Assembly: GCF_028687635.1 (NCBI RefSeq) | Contig: NZ_JAQTZS010000004.1 | Coordinates: 124,001-188,000 of the forward strand | Reading direction: 5' to 3' | DNA length: 64,000 bases | From: Malikia sp. | GTDB lineage: Bacteria; Pseudomonadota; Gammaproteobacteria; Burkholderiales; Burkholderiaceae_C | Shown here: positions 34,971 to 44,656 of the stretch, piece by piece | Numbering within the stretch: the first letter of the stretch is position 1 | How the letters are laid out: each line of letters opens with the position of its first letter | Translations under genes and position numbers: made by a program | Notes under the pieces: generated by a model | Databases searched by the model: none | Told to the model about the DNA's origin: nothing | What the model saw: only the letters and a program-made list of their open reading frames with translations

Positions 34971-36008
34971 ATGAAGCGATACCTCATCATTGGCGCTGGC
35001 GCGATCGGCGCCAGCCTGGCCGCGCAGTTCGAGCTCAGCGGCGTTCCCTATCGGCTGTTCGGCCGCGGCGAGCAGATCCGGCATATCCAGGCCCATGGCA
35101 TCCGCTATGTCCGACCCGACGGCACCCGTACCTTGAAACTGCAGGCCTGCTCGGACCGCTGCGAGCTGGTGCTGACGCAGGATGACCTGCTGGTCTTCAC
35201 GCCCAAGACCCAGGATCTGGAGCGGGCCTGCATGGACTGGGCCTGGCTGCCGGTGTACGGCAATGGTCCGGCGCGCACCGCCTCCGAGCTGCCGGTGCTG
35301 ACGCCGCAGAACGGCCTGGCCGCCGAGCGCATCGCCCTGCGCTGGTTTGGCCAGGTCTACGGCGCCAGTGTCAACACGCCGGCGCGCTTTACCGAGGTCG
35401 GCCAGATCGTGGTGGGCGGCTACCCCGAGCCGGGGCTGGTGGTGGTCGGACGCTTCCCGCAGGGCGAGGACAGTCAGGCGGCCGAGATCGCCGCCGACCT
35501 GTGCCGCGCCGGTTATCTGGCCGAGGCCCAGCCCGACATCCTGCGCTGGAAGGCGGCCAAGCTGATCAACAGCGTGCGGAACAATGCCCTGGACCTGTTC
35601 GAGGGGCCGGCCGGGCTGCTGCAGGCCTATGCCACGGAACTGGCGCGGGAAGCGATCGCGGTGTTCAGTGCCATGGGGATCGCGCCAGCGCGCGCGCAGG
35701 AGCGCCGGCACCGGGTGTCGCATTGGGGCATCGCGCCCGGTTGCGGCATCGAGCCGGGCCAGCAGTCGACCTGGCAGAGCATCGCGCGCGGCTCATCGCA
35801 CGAGGTCGATTTCCTGAACGGCGAAATCGTGCTGCTGGGGCGCCTGCATGGGGTCGCCACGCCGTTCAACGCGGCGATACAGCAGGGGATTGGCCGGCTG
35901 TGCCAGTCCGGCGGCGCGCAGGGTAGTTCGCAGCAGGGCATCCGCCTGGGCCAGATCGACGAGCTGATGTCGTCGGCCCGGGAACTGGCAGCCAAGCCCA
36001 GGGCTTGA
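34971..36008 (+). CDS. 2-Dehydropantoate 2-reductase-like protein
   Basis: The 345-residue protein is in the ApbA/PanE family: an N-terminal Rossmann motif IGAGAIGASLAAQF binds NADPH, and the central LRWKAAKLINSVRNNALD segment corresponds to the catalytic Lys and Asn region. PanE makes pantoate for pantothenate, but the family is broad, so the substrate is uncertain. An upstream frame extension overlaps the asparaginase gene and was rejected. Confidence 0.8.
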   Translation: MKRYLIIGAGAIGASLAAQFELSGVPYRLFGRGEQIRHIQAHGIRYVRPDGTRTLKLQACSDRCELVLTQDDLLVFTPKTQDLERACMDWAWLPVYGNGPARTASELPVLTPQNGLAAERIALRWFGQVYGASVNTPARFTEVGQIVVGGYPEPGLVVVGRFPQGEDSQAAEIAADLCRAGYLAEAQPDILRWKAAKLINSVRNNALDLFEGPAGLLQAYATELAREAIAVFSAMGIAPARAQERRHRVSHWGIAPGCGIEPGQQSTWQSIARGSSHEVDFLNGEIVLLGRLHGVATPFNAAIQQGIGRLCQSGGAQGSSQQGIRLGQIDELMSSARELAAKPRA

Positions 36009-36025
36009 GGCCCGGGGCCAGCGGA

Positions 36026-36271
36026 TCAGAGCTGGCGCGCGAACGGGCCGAGGGTGGCCTTTTCCAGCTGGTCCAGCGTCTTGAAGTGGTCGCGGTAGGC
36101 CAGCATCGAGTTGGGTTGCAGGCCGGCCCTGACGGCCAGCGAGTACTGCTGCCTGGCCGCCTCGAACGGCACGGCCATCGGGCGCCTGGTCAGCTCGGTG
36201 GCCTGGCTGAAAGCCTGGGTGAAGGCGGGGTGGATGGCGTCGGCAAACGGTTGCTGCAGCGCGGGGATCAT
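36026..36271 (-). CDS. Small hypothetical protein
   Basis: This 81-residue protein is helical and without recognised family (MIPALQQPFADAIHPAF, then ARQQYSLAVRAGLQPN). The second ATG at 36271 has AGGA eight bases upstream and is preferred over that at 36280. The amphipathic character could suit a phasin-like granule protein, but this is only a guess. Confidence 0.55.
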   Translation of the reverse strand: MIPALQQPFADAIHPAFTQAFSQATELTRRPMAVPFEAARQQYSLAVRAGLQPNSMLAYRDHFKTLDQLEKATLGPFARQL

Positions 36272-36329
36272 GGCGGGCATCCTGCTTTTTGAGATGAAGC
36301 CTGAATATTAGGGTAAACCCTTTGTTTTG

Positions 36330-36366
36330 TCAATCTTGGCAGATTGATGTCATTTCAATCAATCTG
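36330..36366 (+). promoter_or_regulatory. Nested inverted repeats upstream of ivd
   Basis: CAGATTGAT (36340–36348) and ATCAATCTG (36358–36366) form a perfect 9-bp inverted repeat with a 9-base spacer. A further TCAATCT at 36330–36336 pairs with the same AGATTGA across four bases. This cluster of AATCT/AGATT half-sites lies about 100–140 bases before ivd and is a candidate regulator-binding site. Confidence 0.5.
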
Positions 36367-36372
36367 TCCAGC

Positions 36373-36401
36373 ATGGCGCGAATTGCAACCAATCTGGCGC
36401 A
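36373..36401 (+). promoter_or_regulatory. 29-bp shared promoter element, ivd copy
   Basis: ATGGC-N2-GAATTGCAACCA-N-T-N-TGGC-N-CA: 24 of 29 positions match the element at 44657–44685 before the acyl-CoA ligase. It ends 67 bases before the ivd ATG, against 65 in the other copy. It may be the target of the AraC-type regulator encoded at 43521–44639. Confidence 0.55.
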
Positions 36402-36467
36402 TGGCTTGGGCCGGGCTTGCGTAACATTTCAGCCAGTCGATAACCACCACAAGACCAGGAGACAGAG

Positions 36468-37649
36468 ATGACGCAGATTCCAGGACTCGATTTCATGCTC
36501 GGCGAGGACATCGACGCGCTGCGCGACGCGGTGCGCGACTTCGCGCAGGCCGAGATCGCGCCGCGCGCGGCCGAGATCGACCGCAGCGACCAGTTCCCGA
36601 TGGACCTCTGGCGCAAGATGGGCGACCTGGGCCTGCTCGGCATCACGGTGAGCGAGGAGTACGGTGGCGCCGGCATGGGCTACCTCGCGCACATGATCGC
36701 GCTCGAGGAGATCAGCCGCGCCTCGGCCAGCGTGGGCCTGAGTTACGGCGCGCATTCCAACCTCTGTGTCAACCAGATCAAGCGCAACGGCAGCGAGGCG
36801 CAGAAGCGCCAATACCTGCCCCGGCTCATCAGCGGCGAGCATGTTGGCGCGCTCGCCATGAGCGAGCCCGGCGCGGGCTCGGACGTGGTCAGCATGAAGC
36901 TGCGCGCGCAGGACAAGGGCGGCTACTACCTGCTCAACGGCAGCAAGATGTGGATCACCAACGGCCCAGACGCCGACACGCTGGTGGTCTACGCCAAGAC
37001 CGAGCCCGAGCTCGGCGCCAAGGGCATCACCGCCTTCATCATCGAGAAGGGCATGAAGGGTTTTTCGGTGGCGCAAAAGCTCGACAAGCTCGGCATGCGC
37101 GGCAGCCACACGGGAGAACTGGTGTTCGACAACGTCGAGGTGCCGGCCTCGCAGATCCTGGGCGGCCTGAACCAGGGCGTCAAGGTGCTGATGAGCGGAC
37201 TCGACTACGAGCGCGCCGTGCTCGCGGCCGGTCCGATCGGCATCATGCAGTCCGTGATGGACAACGTGGTGCCCTATATCCACGACCGCAAGCAGTTCGG
37301 CCAGAGCATCGGCGAGTTCCAGCTGGTGCAGGCCAAGGTCGCCGACATGTACACCGTGCTGCAGGCCGGTCGCGCCTTCTGCTACCAGATCGGCAAGAAC
37401 CTGGACAACCTCGGCGACGGGCACGCGCGCCATGTGCGCAAGGACTGCGCCAGCGTCATCCTGTGGTGCGCCGAGCAGGCCACCAAGATGGCAGGCGACG
37501 GCATCCAGCTCTTCGGCGGCAATGGCTACATCAACGAATACCCGCTGGGACGGCTCTGGCGCGACGCCAAGCTCTACGAGATCGGCGCCGGCACCAGCGA
37601 GATCCGCCGCATGCTGATCGGTCGCGAGCTGTTCGCCGAGACCGCCTGA
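36468..37649 (+). CDS. ivd: Isovaleryl-CoA dehydrogenase
   Basis: This 393-residue FAD enzyme converts isovaleryl-CoA to 3-methylcrotonyl-CoA in leucine catabolism. Acyl-CoA dehydrogenase signatures are present: [14 protein letters not shown], then [11 protein letters not shown] and the C-terminal [39 protein letters not shown]-type region containing the family's GGNGY. The identification as isovaleryl-specific comes from close family resemblance and the linked methylcrotonyl-CoA carboxylase and HMG-CoA lyase genes. AGGAGA lies before the ATG. The 187-base upstream region holds two candidate regulatory elements. Confidence 0.93.
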   Translation: MTQIPGLDFMLGEDIDALRDAVRDFAQAEIAPRAAEIDRSDQFPMDLWRKMGDLGLLGITVSEEYGGAGMGYLAHMIALEEISRASASVGLSYGAHSNLCVNQIKRNGSEAQKRQYLPRLISGEHVGALAMSEPGAGSDVVSMKLRAQDKGGYYLLNGSKMWITNGPDADTLVVYAKTEPELGAKGITAFIIEKGMKGFSVAQKLDKLGMRGSHTGELVFDNVEVPASQILGGLNQGVKVLMSGLDYERAVLAAGPIGIMQSVMDNVVPYIHDRKQFGQSIGEFQLVQAKVADMYTVLQAGRAFCYQIGKNLDNLGDGHARHVRKDCASVILWCAEQATKMAGDGIQLFGGNGYINEYPLGRLWRDAKLYEIGAGTSEIRRMLIGRELFAETA

Positions 37650-37665
37650 GCCCACGGGAGCCAGG

Positions 37666-38115
37666 ATGAACCTGCTGCATGAAATCGGCCAGCACCTGTC
37701 GGGCATCGAGCTGCTCAATGCCATCGTCGAGGCCGATCACCGCCCCGGCATTGGCAAGACGCTCGACATCAGGCTGGCGTCGGCCGAGGACGGGCGGGTC
37801 GTGCTCGAAGCCAGCCCCGATGTCAACGTCTACAACCCCATGGGCACGGTGCATGGTGGTTTCGTTGCGACCATGCTGGACTTCGCCTGCGGCTACGCGG
37901 CGTTGTCCAAGCTCGCGTCGGGCCAGAGCTTCACGACGATAGAGCTCAAGATCTCGTATCACCGGGCCCTCATGCGCGAGACCGGAACGGTCCGGGCCGA
38001 GGGCAAGGTCATCACCGCCGGGCGGCGCGTGGCCTTCACCGAGGCCCGGCTGATCGATGCCGACGGCAAGGTCTACGCGTCGGCGACCTCCAGCCTGCTG
38101 ATACTGTCGAGCTGA
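37666..38115 (+). CDS. PaaI-family hotdog thioesterase
   Basis: The 149-residue protein has the hotdog fold pattern of PaaI-type acyl-CoA thioesterases: NPMGTVHGGFVATMLDFACG carries the active-site region, and FTTIELKISYHRAL follows. It probably hydrolyses short or branched acyl-CoA to free CoA. It lies 16 bases after ivd in the same direction, so it is likely co-expressed with it. Confidence 0.85.
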   Translation: MNLLHEIGQHLSGIELLNAIVEADHRPGIGKTLDIRLASAEDGRVVLEASPDVNVYNPMGTVHGGFVATMLDFACGYAALSKLASGQSFTTIELKISYHRALMRETGTVRAEGKVITAGRRVAFTEARLIDADGKVYASATSSLLILSS

Positions 38116-38130
38116 CTGGGCTTCAGGGCG

Positions 38131-39273
38131 TCACAGCAAGCGCTGCTCCCGCAGCGCGGCGAGTTCACCCGCGTTGAAGCCCCAGTCGAGCAGAGCCTGC
38201 GGATCGCTCGCGGTCTGGGGCGGAGCAGGTCTGGCGGGCGGCGTGCGGCTGAAGCGTGGCGCGGCGGCTGGCTGCACCACGCCACCGACTTCGGTGAAGG
38301 TGTGGCGCGAGCGATTGTGCGGGTGCCGAGGCGCCTCGTCCATGTCGAGCACGGGCGCGACACAGGCGTCCGTCCCGTCGAAGATTTCGCACCATTCGTC
38401 GCGCGTGCGCGTGCCGATCACCTGCGCGAGCTTTTCCTTCAGCCGTGGCCAGCGGCTGCGGTCCCATTGCTGCTGGAATTCGGGATCGGTGATGCCGGTC
38501 TTTTCGAGCAGCAGGGCGTAGAACTGGGGCTCGATCGCGCCGATCGACAGCCATTTGCCATCGCGGCACTCATAGGTGTCGTAGAAATGCGCGCCGCCGT
38601 CGAGCAGGTTGCTGCCGCGCTCCGGCTGCCACTGCCCCATCGCCTTGAGCGTGTACATCATCGACATCAGCAGTGCCGCGCCGTCGGTCATCGCGGCGTC
38701 GACCACCTGGCCCTGGCCCGAGCCGCGCGCCTCCAGCAGGCCGGCGAGCACGCCGAGCGCGAGCAGCATCGCGCCGCCACCGCCGTCGGCGACCAGGTTG
38801 AGCGGCACGACCGGCTTGCGGCCGGGTTCGCCGATCGCGTGCAGCGCGCCCGACAGCGACAGGTAGTTGATGTCATGCCCGGCCGACTGTGCCAGCAGGC
38901 CTTGCTGGCCCCAGCCCGTCATGCGGCCGTAGACCAGGCGCGGGTTGTGTTGCAGGCAGACTTCGGGGCCGAGCCCCAGGCGTTCCATGACGCCAGGGCG
39001 GAAACCCTCGATCAGCGCGTCAGCGCCCTCGACCAGGCGCAGCACGGCGGCGATCGCCTCGGGCCGCTTGAGGTCGAGCGCCACCACGCGCCGGTTGCGG
39101 TTCAGGATGTCGAGCGCGGGATCGAAGAGCTCGGCCGTCGGGCGTGATCCCGCGCCCGCCTTGCGCTCGATGCGCAGCACCTCGGCGCCGAGATCGGCCA
39201 GCAGCATGGTGCCCATCGGCGCCGGCCCGAGCGCGGCGAACTCGATGATCTTGATGCCCTGCAAGGGTCCCAT
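38131..39273 (-). CDS. Alpha-methylacyl-CoA racemase (CaiB/BaiF family)
   Basis: The 380-residue protein is a family III CoA-transferase-fold enzyme of the AMACR type. [13 protein letters not shown] carries the catalytic His/Asp pair, and [12 protein letters not shown] follows. It interconverts the 2R and 2S forms of 2-methylacyl-CoA, needed before beta-oxidation of branched chains. The ATG at 39273 ([12 protein letters not shown]) is preferred, with AAGGA seven bases upstream; ATG 39288 is the alternative. It is the last gene of a four-gene minus-strand unit. Confidence 0.88.
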   Translation of the reverse strand: MGPLQGIKIIEFAALGPAPMGTMLLADLGAEVLRIERKAGAGSRPTAELFDPALDILNRNRRVVALDLKRPEAIAAVLRLVEGADALIEGFRPGVMERLGLGPEVCLQHNPRLVYGRMTGWGQQGLLAQSAGHDINYLSLSGALHAIGEPGRKPVVPLNLVADGGGGAMLLALGVLAGLLEARGSGQGQVVDAAMTDGAALLMSMMYTLKAMGQWQPERGSNLLDGGAHFYDTYECRDGKWLSIGAIEPQFYALLLEKTGITDPEFQQQWDRSRWPRLKEKLAQVIGTRTRDEWCEIFDGTDACVAPVLDMDEAPRHPHNRSRHTFTEVGGVVQPAAAPRFSRTPPARPAPPQTASDPQALLDWGFNAGELAALREQRLL

Positions 39274-39294
39274 GGCTTGTTCCTTCATGCCGCT

Positions 39295-40431
39295 TCAGGC
39301 GGCCGCGATGCTGCGACCGATGACCAGGCGCTGGATGTCGTTGGCGCCCTCGTAGATCTGCGTGATGCGCACGTCGCGGTAGATGCGCTCGACCGGGGTC
39401 TCGTCGGTGTAGCCGCAGCCGCCGTGGATCTGGATCGCGGCCGAGCAGACTTTCTCCGCCATCTCGGAGGCGAACAGCTTGGCCATCGACGCCTCGGTCA
39501 GGCAGGGCCGGCCGGCGTCCTTGAGCCTGGCGGCGCGCCAGACCAGCAGCCGCGCGGCGTCGAGCTGGGTCGCCATGTCGGCCAGCCTGAAGTTGACCGC
39601 CTGGTGCTCTATGATGGGCTGGCCGAAGGTGACGCGCTGCTTGGCGTAGCCGACCGCCGCGTCAAAGGCCGCGCGCGCCATGCCGACCGACTGCGCCGCG
39701 ATGCCGATGCGGCCGGCCTCCAGGTTGGAGAGCGCGATCCGGTAGCCTTCGCCTTCCTGGCCGAGCAGGGCGGATGCCGGCACGCGGCAGTCCTCGAACA
39801 GGATCTGCGCGGTGTCGGACGCATGCTGGCCCATCTTGTTCTCGATCCGCGCGACCCGGTAGCCGGGCGTCGCGGTCGGTACCAGGAAGCACGATATCCC
39901 TTTCTTGCCGGCGGCCTTGTCGGTGACGGCGAACACGATCGCGACATCGGCATGGGCGCCGCTGGTGATGTAGTGCTTGACGCCGTTGAGCACGAAGTCG
40001 TCGCCGTCGCGTACGGCCTGCGTGCGGATCGCGGAGGCGTCGGAGCCGGTGTGCGGCTCGGTCAGGCAGAAGCAGCCGATCTGCTCGCCACGAGCCAATG
40101 GCTTGAGCCATTGCTCCTTCTGGGCGTCGCTGCCGTAGCGCGCCGGGATGCCGCAGGCCAGCGAGTTCTGCACCGAGACGATGGTCGAGGTCGCGCCGTC
40201 TCCGGCGGCGATCTCCTCCAGCATCAGCACCAGGCTCATGTAGTCCATGCCGGCGCCGCCCCATTGCTCGGGCACGCAGACGCCCATCGCGCCGAGCTCG
40301 CCCAGTTCGCGCAGCGCCTCGGCCGGGAAGGTCTTGTTGCGGTCCCATTCGGCGGCGTGGGGTGCCAGGCGCTCCTGCGCGAAGGCGCGCATGGCGTCGC
40401 GGATCTGTTCCTGTTCCGGGCTCAGAATCAT
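39295..40431 (-). CDS. Short/branched-chain acyl-CoA dehydrogenase
   Basis: The 378-residue flavoenzyme has LTEPHTGSDASAI and the C-terminal IQIHGGCGYTDETPVERIYRD-type region with the GGCGY motif, and ends NDIQRLVIGR. With the racemase and 2-methyl-type SDR it would fit oxidation of 2-methylbutyryl-CoA in isoleucine breakdown, but short-chain acyl-CoA substrates are also possible. The ATG at 40431 gives the usual MILSPEQEQIRD start; the longer extension lies in the thiolase gene. Confidence 0.88.
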   Translation of the reverse strand: MILSPEQEQIRDAMRAFAQERLAPHAAEWDRNKTFPAEALRELGELGAMGVCVPEQWGGAGMDYMSLVLMLEEIAAGDGATSTIVSVQNSLACGIPARYGSDAQKEQWLKPLARGEQIGCFCLTEPHTGSDASAIRTQAVRDGDDFVLNGVKHYITSGAHADVAIVFAVTDKAAGKKGISCFLVPTATPGYRVARIENKMGQHASDTAQILFEDCRVPASALLGQEGEGYRIALSNLEAGRIGIAAQSVGMARAAFDAAVGYAKQRVTFGQPIIEHQAVNFRLADMATQLDAARLLVWRAARLKDAGRPCLTEASMAKLFASEMAEKVCSAAIQIHGGCGYTDETPVERIYRDVRITQIYEGANDIQRLVIGRSIAAA

Positions 40432-40442
40432 TTCGGGTCCTT

Positions 40443-41624
40443 TCAGTACAGCTCGATCGCGAGCGCGGTTGCCTCGCCGCCGCCGATGCACAGCGAGGCC
40501 ATGCCACGGCGCAGTCCGCGTTGCCTGAGCGCACCGAGCAGCGTCACGATGATGCGCGCGCCCGAGGCGCCGATCGGGTGTCCGAGCGCGCAGGCACCGC
40601 CATGGACGTTGACGATCTCATGTGGCAGCGCGAACTCGCTCATCGCCGCCATGGTGACGGCGGCGAAGGCCTCGTTGACTTCCCACAGCTCGACATCGGA
40701 TGCCTGCCAGCCCGCGCGTGTCAGCGCCTTGCGGATCGCGCCGGCTGGCGCGGTGCTGAACCAGGCCGGCTCCTGCGCATGCACGGCCTGGGCCGCGACG
40801 CGCGCGATCGGCGTCAGACCCAGGCGGCTGGCGGTCGATTCGCGCGTCAGCACCAGCGCGGCCGCGCCGTCCGAGATGCTGCTGGCGTTGGCCGCCGTGA
40901 TCGTGCCATCCTTCTTGAACGCGGGCTTGAGTCCGCGCAGCCGGTCGAGCTTGGCCTTGAACGGCTGCTCGTCGTGGCGGATCACGGTCTCGCCCTTGGG
41001 GCCCTTGAGCGTGACTGGCGCGATCTCCCAGTCGAAGCTGCCGTCCTCGTTGGCCGCCTTGGCGCGTGTGGTCGAAGCGATCGCGAAGTCGTCCTGCTGC
41101 TCGCGCGTGAAGCCGAACCGCTCGACGCAGGACTCGGCGAACACACCCATCGCCTTGCCGCGCTCGTAGGCGTCCTCCAGGCCGTCGATCGCCATGTGGT
41201 CGAACATCTGGGTAGCGCCGTACTTCACGCCCTTGCGCGCGAACATCAGGTGCGGCGCGTTGCTCATGCTCTCCATGCCGCCGGCGACGACCACCTCGGC
41301 GCTGCCGGAGCTGAGCATGTCGTGCCCGAACATCGCGGCGCGCATGCCCGAGCCGCACATCTTGCTCAAAGTGACCGCGCCGGCCGAGACCGGCAGGCCG
41401 GCGGCCAGCGCGGCCTGGCGCGCGGGGGCCTGGCCCTGGCCGGCCATCAGGCAACAGCCCATCAGCACCTCGTCGACGGCGCTGCCGGGCAGGCCGGCGC
41501 GCTCGATGGCGGCGCGGATCGCCACGGCGCCGAGTTCCCAGCCGGCCAGGCCGGACAGATCGCCGAGCAGGCCGCCGATCGGCGTGCGGGCGGCGGAAAC
41601 GATGACAATCGGGTCTTGAGACAT
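40443..41624 (-). CDS. Acetyl-CoA acetyltransferase (thiolase)
   Basis: This 393-residue protein is a type II thiolase. The nucleophilic Cys lies in LSKMCGSGMRAAM; NVHGGACALGHPIGASGARI carries the His, and SLCIGGGEATALAIE the second Cys. It cleaves 2-methylacetoacetyl-CoA or acetoacetyl-CoA. AAAGGAAA lies eight bases before the ATG. It sits between the SDR and the dehydrogenase in one transcription unit. Confidence 0.93.
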   Translation of the reverse strand: MSQDPIVIVSAARTPIGGLLGDLSGLAGWELGAVAIRAAIERAGLPGSAVDEVLMGCCLMAGQGQAPARQAALAAGLPVSAGAVTLSKMCGSGMRAAMFGHDMLSSGSAEVVVAGGMESMSNAPHLMFARKGVKYGATQMFDHMAIDGLEDAYERGKAMGVFAESCVERFGFTREQQDDFAIASTTRAKAANEDGSFDWEIAPVTLKGPKGETVIRHDEQPFKAKLDRLRGLKPAFKKDGTITAANASSISDGAAALVLTRESTASRLGLTPIARVAAQAVHAQEPAWFSTAPAGAIRKALTRAGWQASDVELWEVNEAFAAVTMAAMSEFALPHEIVNVHGGACALGHPIGASGARIIVTLLGALRQRGLRRGMASLCIGGGEATALAIELY

Positions 41625-41639
41625 TGCATTTTTCCTTTG

Positions 41640-42404
41640 TTACTTGGCCGCCATGCGGATGGCGCCGTCAAGGCGGAAGACTTCGCCATTGAGGTACTGA
41701 TTGCCCAGGATATGTTCGACCAAGGCCGCGTATTCGGCCGGCTTGCCCAGGCGCGAGGGGAAGGGCACCATTGCCCCAAGCGCCTGCTGTACCTCGACCG
41801 GCATGCCCAGCAGCATGGGCGTCTCCATGATGCCCGGCGCTATCGTCATGACGCGGATGCCGCCGCGAGCGAGTTCGCGCGCGATCGGCAGCGTCATCGA
41901 GACGATGCCACCCTTGGACGCCGCGTAGGCGGCCTGGCCGATCTGGCCGTCGTAGGCCGCGACCGAGGCGGTGTTGACGATCACGCCGCGCTCGCCGTTG
42001 TCCTCCGCCTCGCTGTCGCTCATGATCTCGGCCGCCAGCCGGATCATGTTGAAGCTGCCGACCAGGTTGATGCCGATCGTGCGCGCGAAGCTGTCGAGCC
42101 GGTGCGTGCCTTGCTTGCCGACGACCTTCTCGGCTGGCGCGATGCCGGCACAGTTGACCAGGCCGCGCAGCGGTCCCATGGTTCGGGCGATCTCGAACGC
42201 GGCGCGCGCGCTCTCGTCGCTGGTCACGTCGGTCCGCACGAAGCGGACCCGTTCGCCGAGCTCGGCCTCGACCTTGTGCCCGGCCTCGGCGTTGACGTCG
42301 GCCAGCAAGACCTTGCCGCCCCGGGCGACCAGCAGCGCCGCCGTCGCGGCCCCGAGGCCCGAGCCGCCGCCCGTCACCACGAAAACCCTGTCCTTGATTT
42401 CCAT
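41640..42404 (-). CDS. 3-Hydroxyacyl-CoA dehydrogenase type 2-like SDR
   Basis: The 254-residue SDR has [13 protein letters not shown] at the N terminus, NCAG, and the catalytic Ser/Tyr/Lys set in [21 protein letters not shown]. Sequence features match the HSD17B10/2-methyl-3-hydroxybutyryl-CoA dehydrogenase group. That role fits the neighbouring thiolase and branched acyl-CoA dehydrogenase. GGAG six bases before the ATG at 42404 supports this start. The gene heads the minus-strand unit. Confidence 0.87.
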   Translation of the reverse strand: MEIKDRVFVVTGGGSGLGAATAALLVARGGKVLLADVNAEAGHKVEAELGERVRFVRTDVTSDESARAAFEIARTMGPLRGLVNCAGIAPAEKVVGKQGTHRLDSFARTIGINLVGSFNMIRLAAEIMSDSEAEDNGERGVIVNTASVAAYDGQIGQAAYAASKGGIVSMTLPIARELARGGIRVMTIAPGIMETPMLLGMPVEVQQALGAMVPFPSRLGKPAEYAALVEHILGNQYLNGEVFRLDGAIRMAAK

Positions 42405-42505
42405 CTGATGCTCCATTGTTTTTCTGCAGCGCGCGCCATCGCGACGCTTTCGGTCACTTTAGATCGCCCTCGCTCGACGTTCAATGCCACAAGCGTGCAA
42501 GCCAG

Positions 42506-43633
42506 ATGACTGAATTGGTCAATCACCAGCCTGGGCCTCGGCTCTCGGAGCCCGAGAAGGGCACGATCGCGATCGCCTTCGTGCACGAGGCGCTGGCCTG
42601 CCTGCGCGAGCGCGGCATCGACGAGCGCCCGCTGCTGGCGCGCGCCGGCATTTCGCCCGAACTGCTCGTGATGCCGCAGGCGCGCGTGTCCTCGTCCGCC
42701 TACGGTCTGCTCTGGCACGGCATCGCGCGGGCCATCGATGACGAGTTCTTCGGGCTCGACAGCCGGGGCATGAAGTCGGGCAGCTTCACCTTGCTGTGTC
42801 ATGCGTTGATTCACAGCGATACGCTCGGGCGTGCCTTGCGGCGCGCGCTGCGCTTCTTGCGCCTGTTGCTCGATGATTTCCATGGCGAGCTTGAAATCGA
42901 AGCTGGCATCGCCCGCATCCGCCTCATCGACCGGCTGGACCGGGCGAGCGGGCAGCCGATCGCGCCACGGCGCGCCTTCGCCTACGGCACCTATCTGTTG
43001 CTGCTGCACGGGCTGGCCTGTTGGCTGGTCGGACGTCGCATTCCGCTGTTGAGCGCGCAATTCCGCTGTGCCGAGCCGCCCTACGGCCAGGAGTGGCGCG
43101 TGCTGTTCGCGCAGGATCTCCGCTTCGGCCAGACCGGCTCCGGCATCTCCTTCGACGCCGACTACCTCGCGCTGCGCAACCTCCGCGAAGAATCCGCGAT
43201 GAAGGAGTTCCTGCGTTCGGCGCCGGCCAACTTCCTCGTCAAGTACAAGAACAGCGCCGGCCTGTCGGCGCGCATCCGGCGCTGGCTGCGTGACCAGGAC
43301 CCGACCGATTGGCCAAGCCTGCCCGAGCTGGCGCGCCAGCTCAATCTGTCGGAGGCGACGCTGCGCCGGCGCCTCGACGCCGAGGGCAGCTCGTACCGCG
43401 CCATCCTCGACGACCTGCGGCGCGACATGGCGATCGGCCTGCTCGCCGACAGCCAGGCCAGCCTGGCCGACATCGCCGCCGCGCTCGGATTCTCCGAGGC
43501 CAGCGCGTTTCACCGCGCGTTCAGGAAATGGACCGGCTCGCGTCCAGGCGAGTACCGCCTGCCGCGAGCTCCCGCTGCTGCTGGCGGTATTCCGCCGGTG
43601 TCTGCCCGGTCCAGCCACGGAAAGCCCGGATGA
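42506..43633 (+). CDS. AraC-family regulator 1
   Basis: The 375-residue regulator has an N-terminal arabinose-binding-type domain of the OruR/ArgR-like group and two C-terminal HTH motifs: LPELARQLNLSEATLRRRL, then SLADIAAALGFSEASAFHRAFRKWTG. The ATG at 42506 gives MTELVNHQPG; a longer frame lacks support. It is divergent from the SDR-led unit and so is a candidate regulator of that unit. Its 3' end overlaps the converging regulator gene by 113 bases. Confidence 0.85.
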   Translation: MTELVNHQPGPRLSEPEKGTIAIAFVHEALACLRERGIDERPLLARAGISPELLVMPQARVSSSAYGLLWHGIARAIDDEFFGLDSRGMKSGSFTLLCHALIHSDTLGRALRRALRFLRLLLDDFHGELEIEAGIARIRLIDRLDRASGQPIAPRRAFAYGTYLLLLHGLACWLVGRRIPLLSAQFRCAEPPYGQEWRVLFAQDLRFGQTGSGISFDADYLALRNLREESAMKEFLRSAPANFLVKYKNSAGLSARIRRWLRDQDPTDWPSLPELARQLNLSEATLRRRLDAEGSSYRAILDDLRRDMAIGLLADSQASLADIAAALGFSEASAFHRAFRKWTGSRPGEYRLPRAPAAAGGIPPVSARSSHGKPG

Positions 43634-44639
43634 AGCTCTTTTCGCTGGTGAAGCCGATGGCCTCGGCCAGCTGCTTGTTGGGCTTTTGCGTGCGCAGCAG
43701 CAGCTCGATCGCGCGCTCGCGCCGCACCGCGTCCTTGAGCGCCTGCAGCGAGCTGCCCAGCTCGTGCAGCTGGCGGTGCAGCGTGCGCGGCGAGACATGC
43801 AGCAGCGCGGCCAGCCCCTCGGCGTTGTGCGCGTCCTGCGGCCGGCCGCGCAGCAACTGGCGCACCCGTTCGAGCAGCAACCGATCGCGCCGGTAGGACT
43901 GGACCATCAGCGGCAGCGCGTTCTTGAGCAGCTGGTTCATCGCGGCCTCGTCGCGGCGCAGCGGCAGGTCGAGATAGCGCGCATCGAAGCGGATCGCGGT
44001 CTGCGCGGCCGAGAACCGCACCGGCGCCGGAAACAGCACCGCGTAGCTGTCGCGATGCGGCGGCGCAGCGAAGCTGAAGCGGGCCTCCAGCAGCGGGATG
44101 CGCGAATCCGTGTACCAGCAAGCCAGGCCGTGGATGTTGCGCAACACCGAGACATGGCAGAACTCGCGCGTGGGCAGCGGGACGCGCGGGTCGGCCAGCG
44201 CGATTTGCGCGACCCCGTCGGCTTGCGTCAGCTGCAGTTCGATCTCATCGGCCAGCAGTCCGTGGTGGCGGCACCAGCGCTTGAGCGCCAGCCCGAGCGT
44301 GGGCGCGCCCAGCGAGGCGCGCGCCAGCATGCCGTAGCTGCCCCAGGGCAGGCGGCGGTCGAACCAGCCCAGCGCCTCGTCGTCGAGCTCGCGCATCGCG
44401 TGGCCCGAGATGCGCTCCATCTGCAGCGCGCTGATGCGGGCCTCCGGGTCACTGATCCGGTCTGGCGGGATTTGTGCCGCGGCCAGGGCTGCCGCCGGAT
44501 TCAGCCCGCGCCTGGAATAAGCCCAGGCAATCGCCTGGACGAAGGCCATCGGCGTGACGGCCTGGCCCGCAAGGCGGGGGGAGGCGGGCTGGCGCTGGTT
44601 GGTATCCACGCTGCTGGGGTACGCGCTGGCGAGGGGCAT
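43521..44639 (-). CDS. AraC-family regulator 2
   Basis: The 372-residue protein shares the architecture of the other regulator, with N-terminal ligand domain and C-terminal HTH pair (GLAALLHVSPRTLHRQL, then LAEAIGFTSEKSFIRAFRGWTG). It is divergent from the acyl-CoA ligase gene with only 110 bases between, and the 29-bp element is just upstream of its start. It is thus a plausible activator of the leucine-degradation genes. The start at 44639 is one of several possible ATGs (44660 is another); no strong ribosome-binding site decides. Confidence 0.82.
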   Translation of the reverse strand: MPLASAYPSSVDTNQRQPASPRLAGQAVTPMAFVQAIAWAYSRRGLNPAAALAAAQIPPDRISDPEARISALQMERISGHAMRELDDEALGWFDRRLPWGSYGMLARASLGAPTLGLALKRWCRHHGLLADEIELQLTQADGVAQIALADPRVPLPTREFCHVSVLRNIHGLACWYTDSRIPLLEARFSFAAPPHRDSYAVLFPAPVRFSAAQTAIRFDARYLDLPLRRDEAAMNQLLKNALPLMVQSYRRDRLLLERVRQLLRGRPQDAHNAEGLAALLHVSPRTLHRQLHELGSSLQALKDAVRRERAIELLLRTQKPNKQLAEAIGFTSEKSFIRAFRGWTGQTPAEYRQQQRELAAGGTRLDASRSIS

Positions 44640-44656
44640 GTGAAAGGGCTGCCTTG

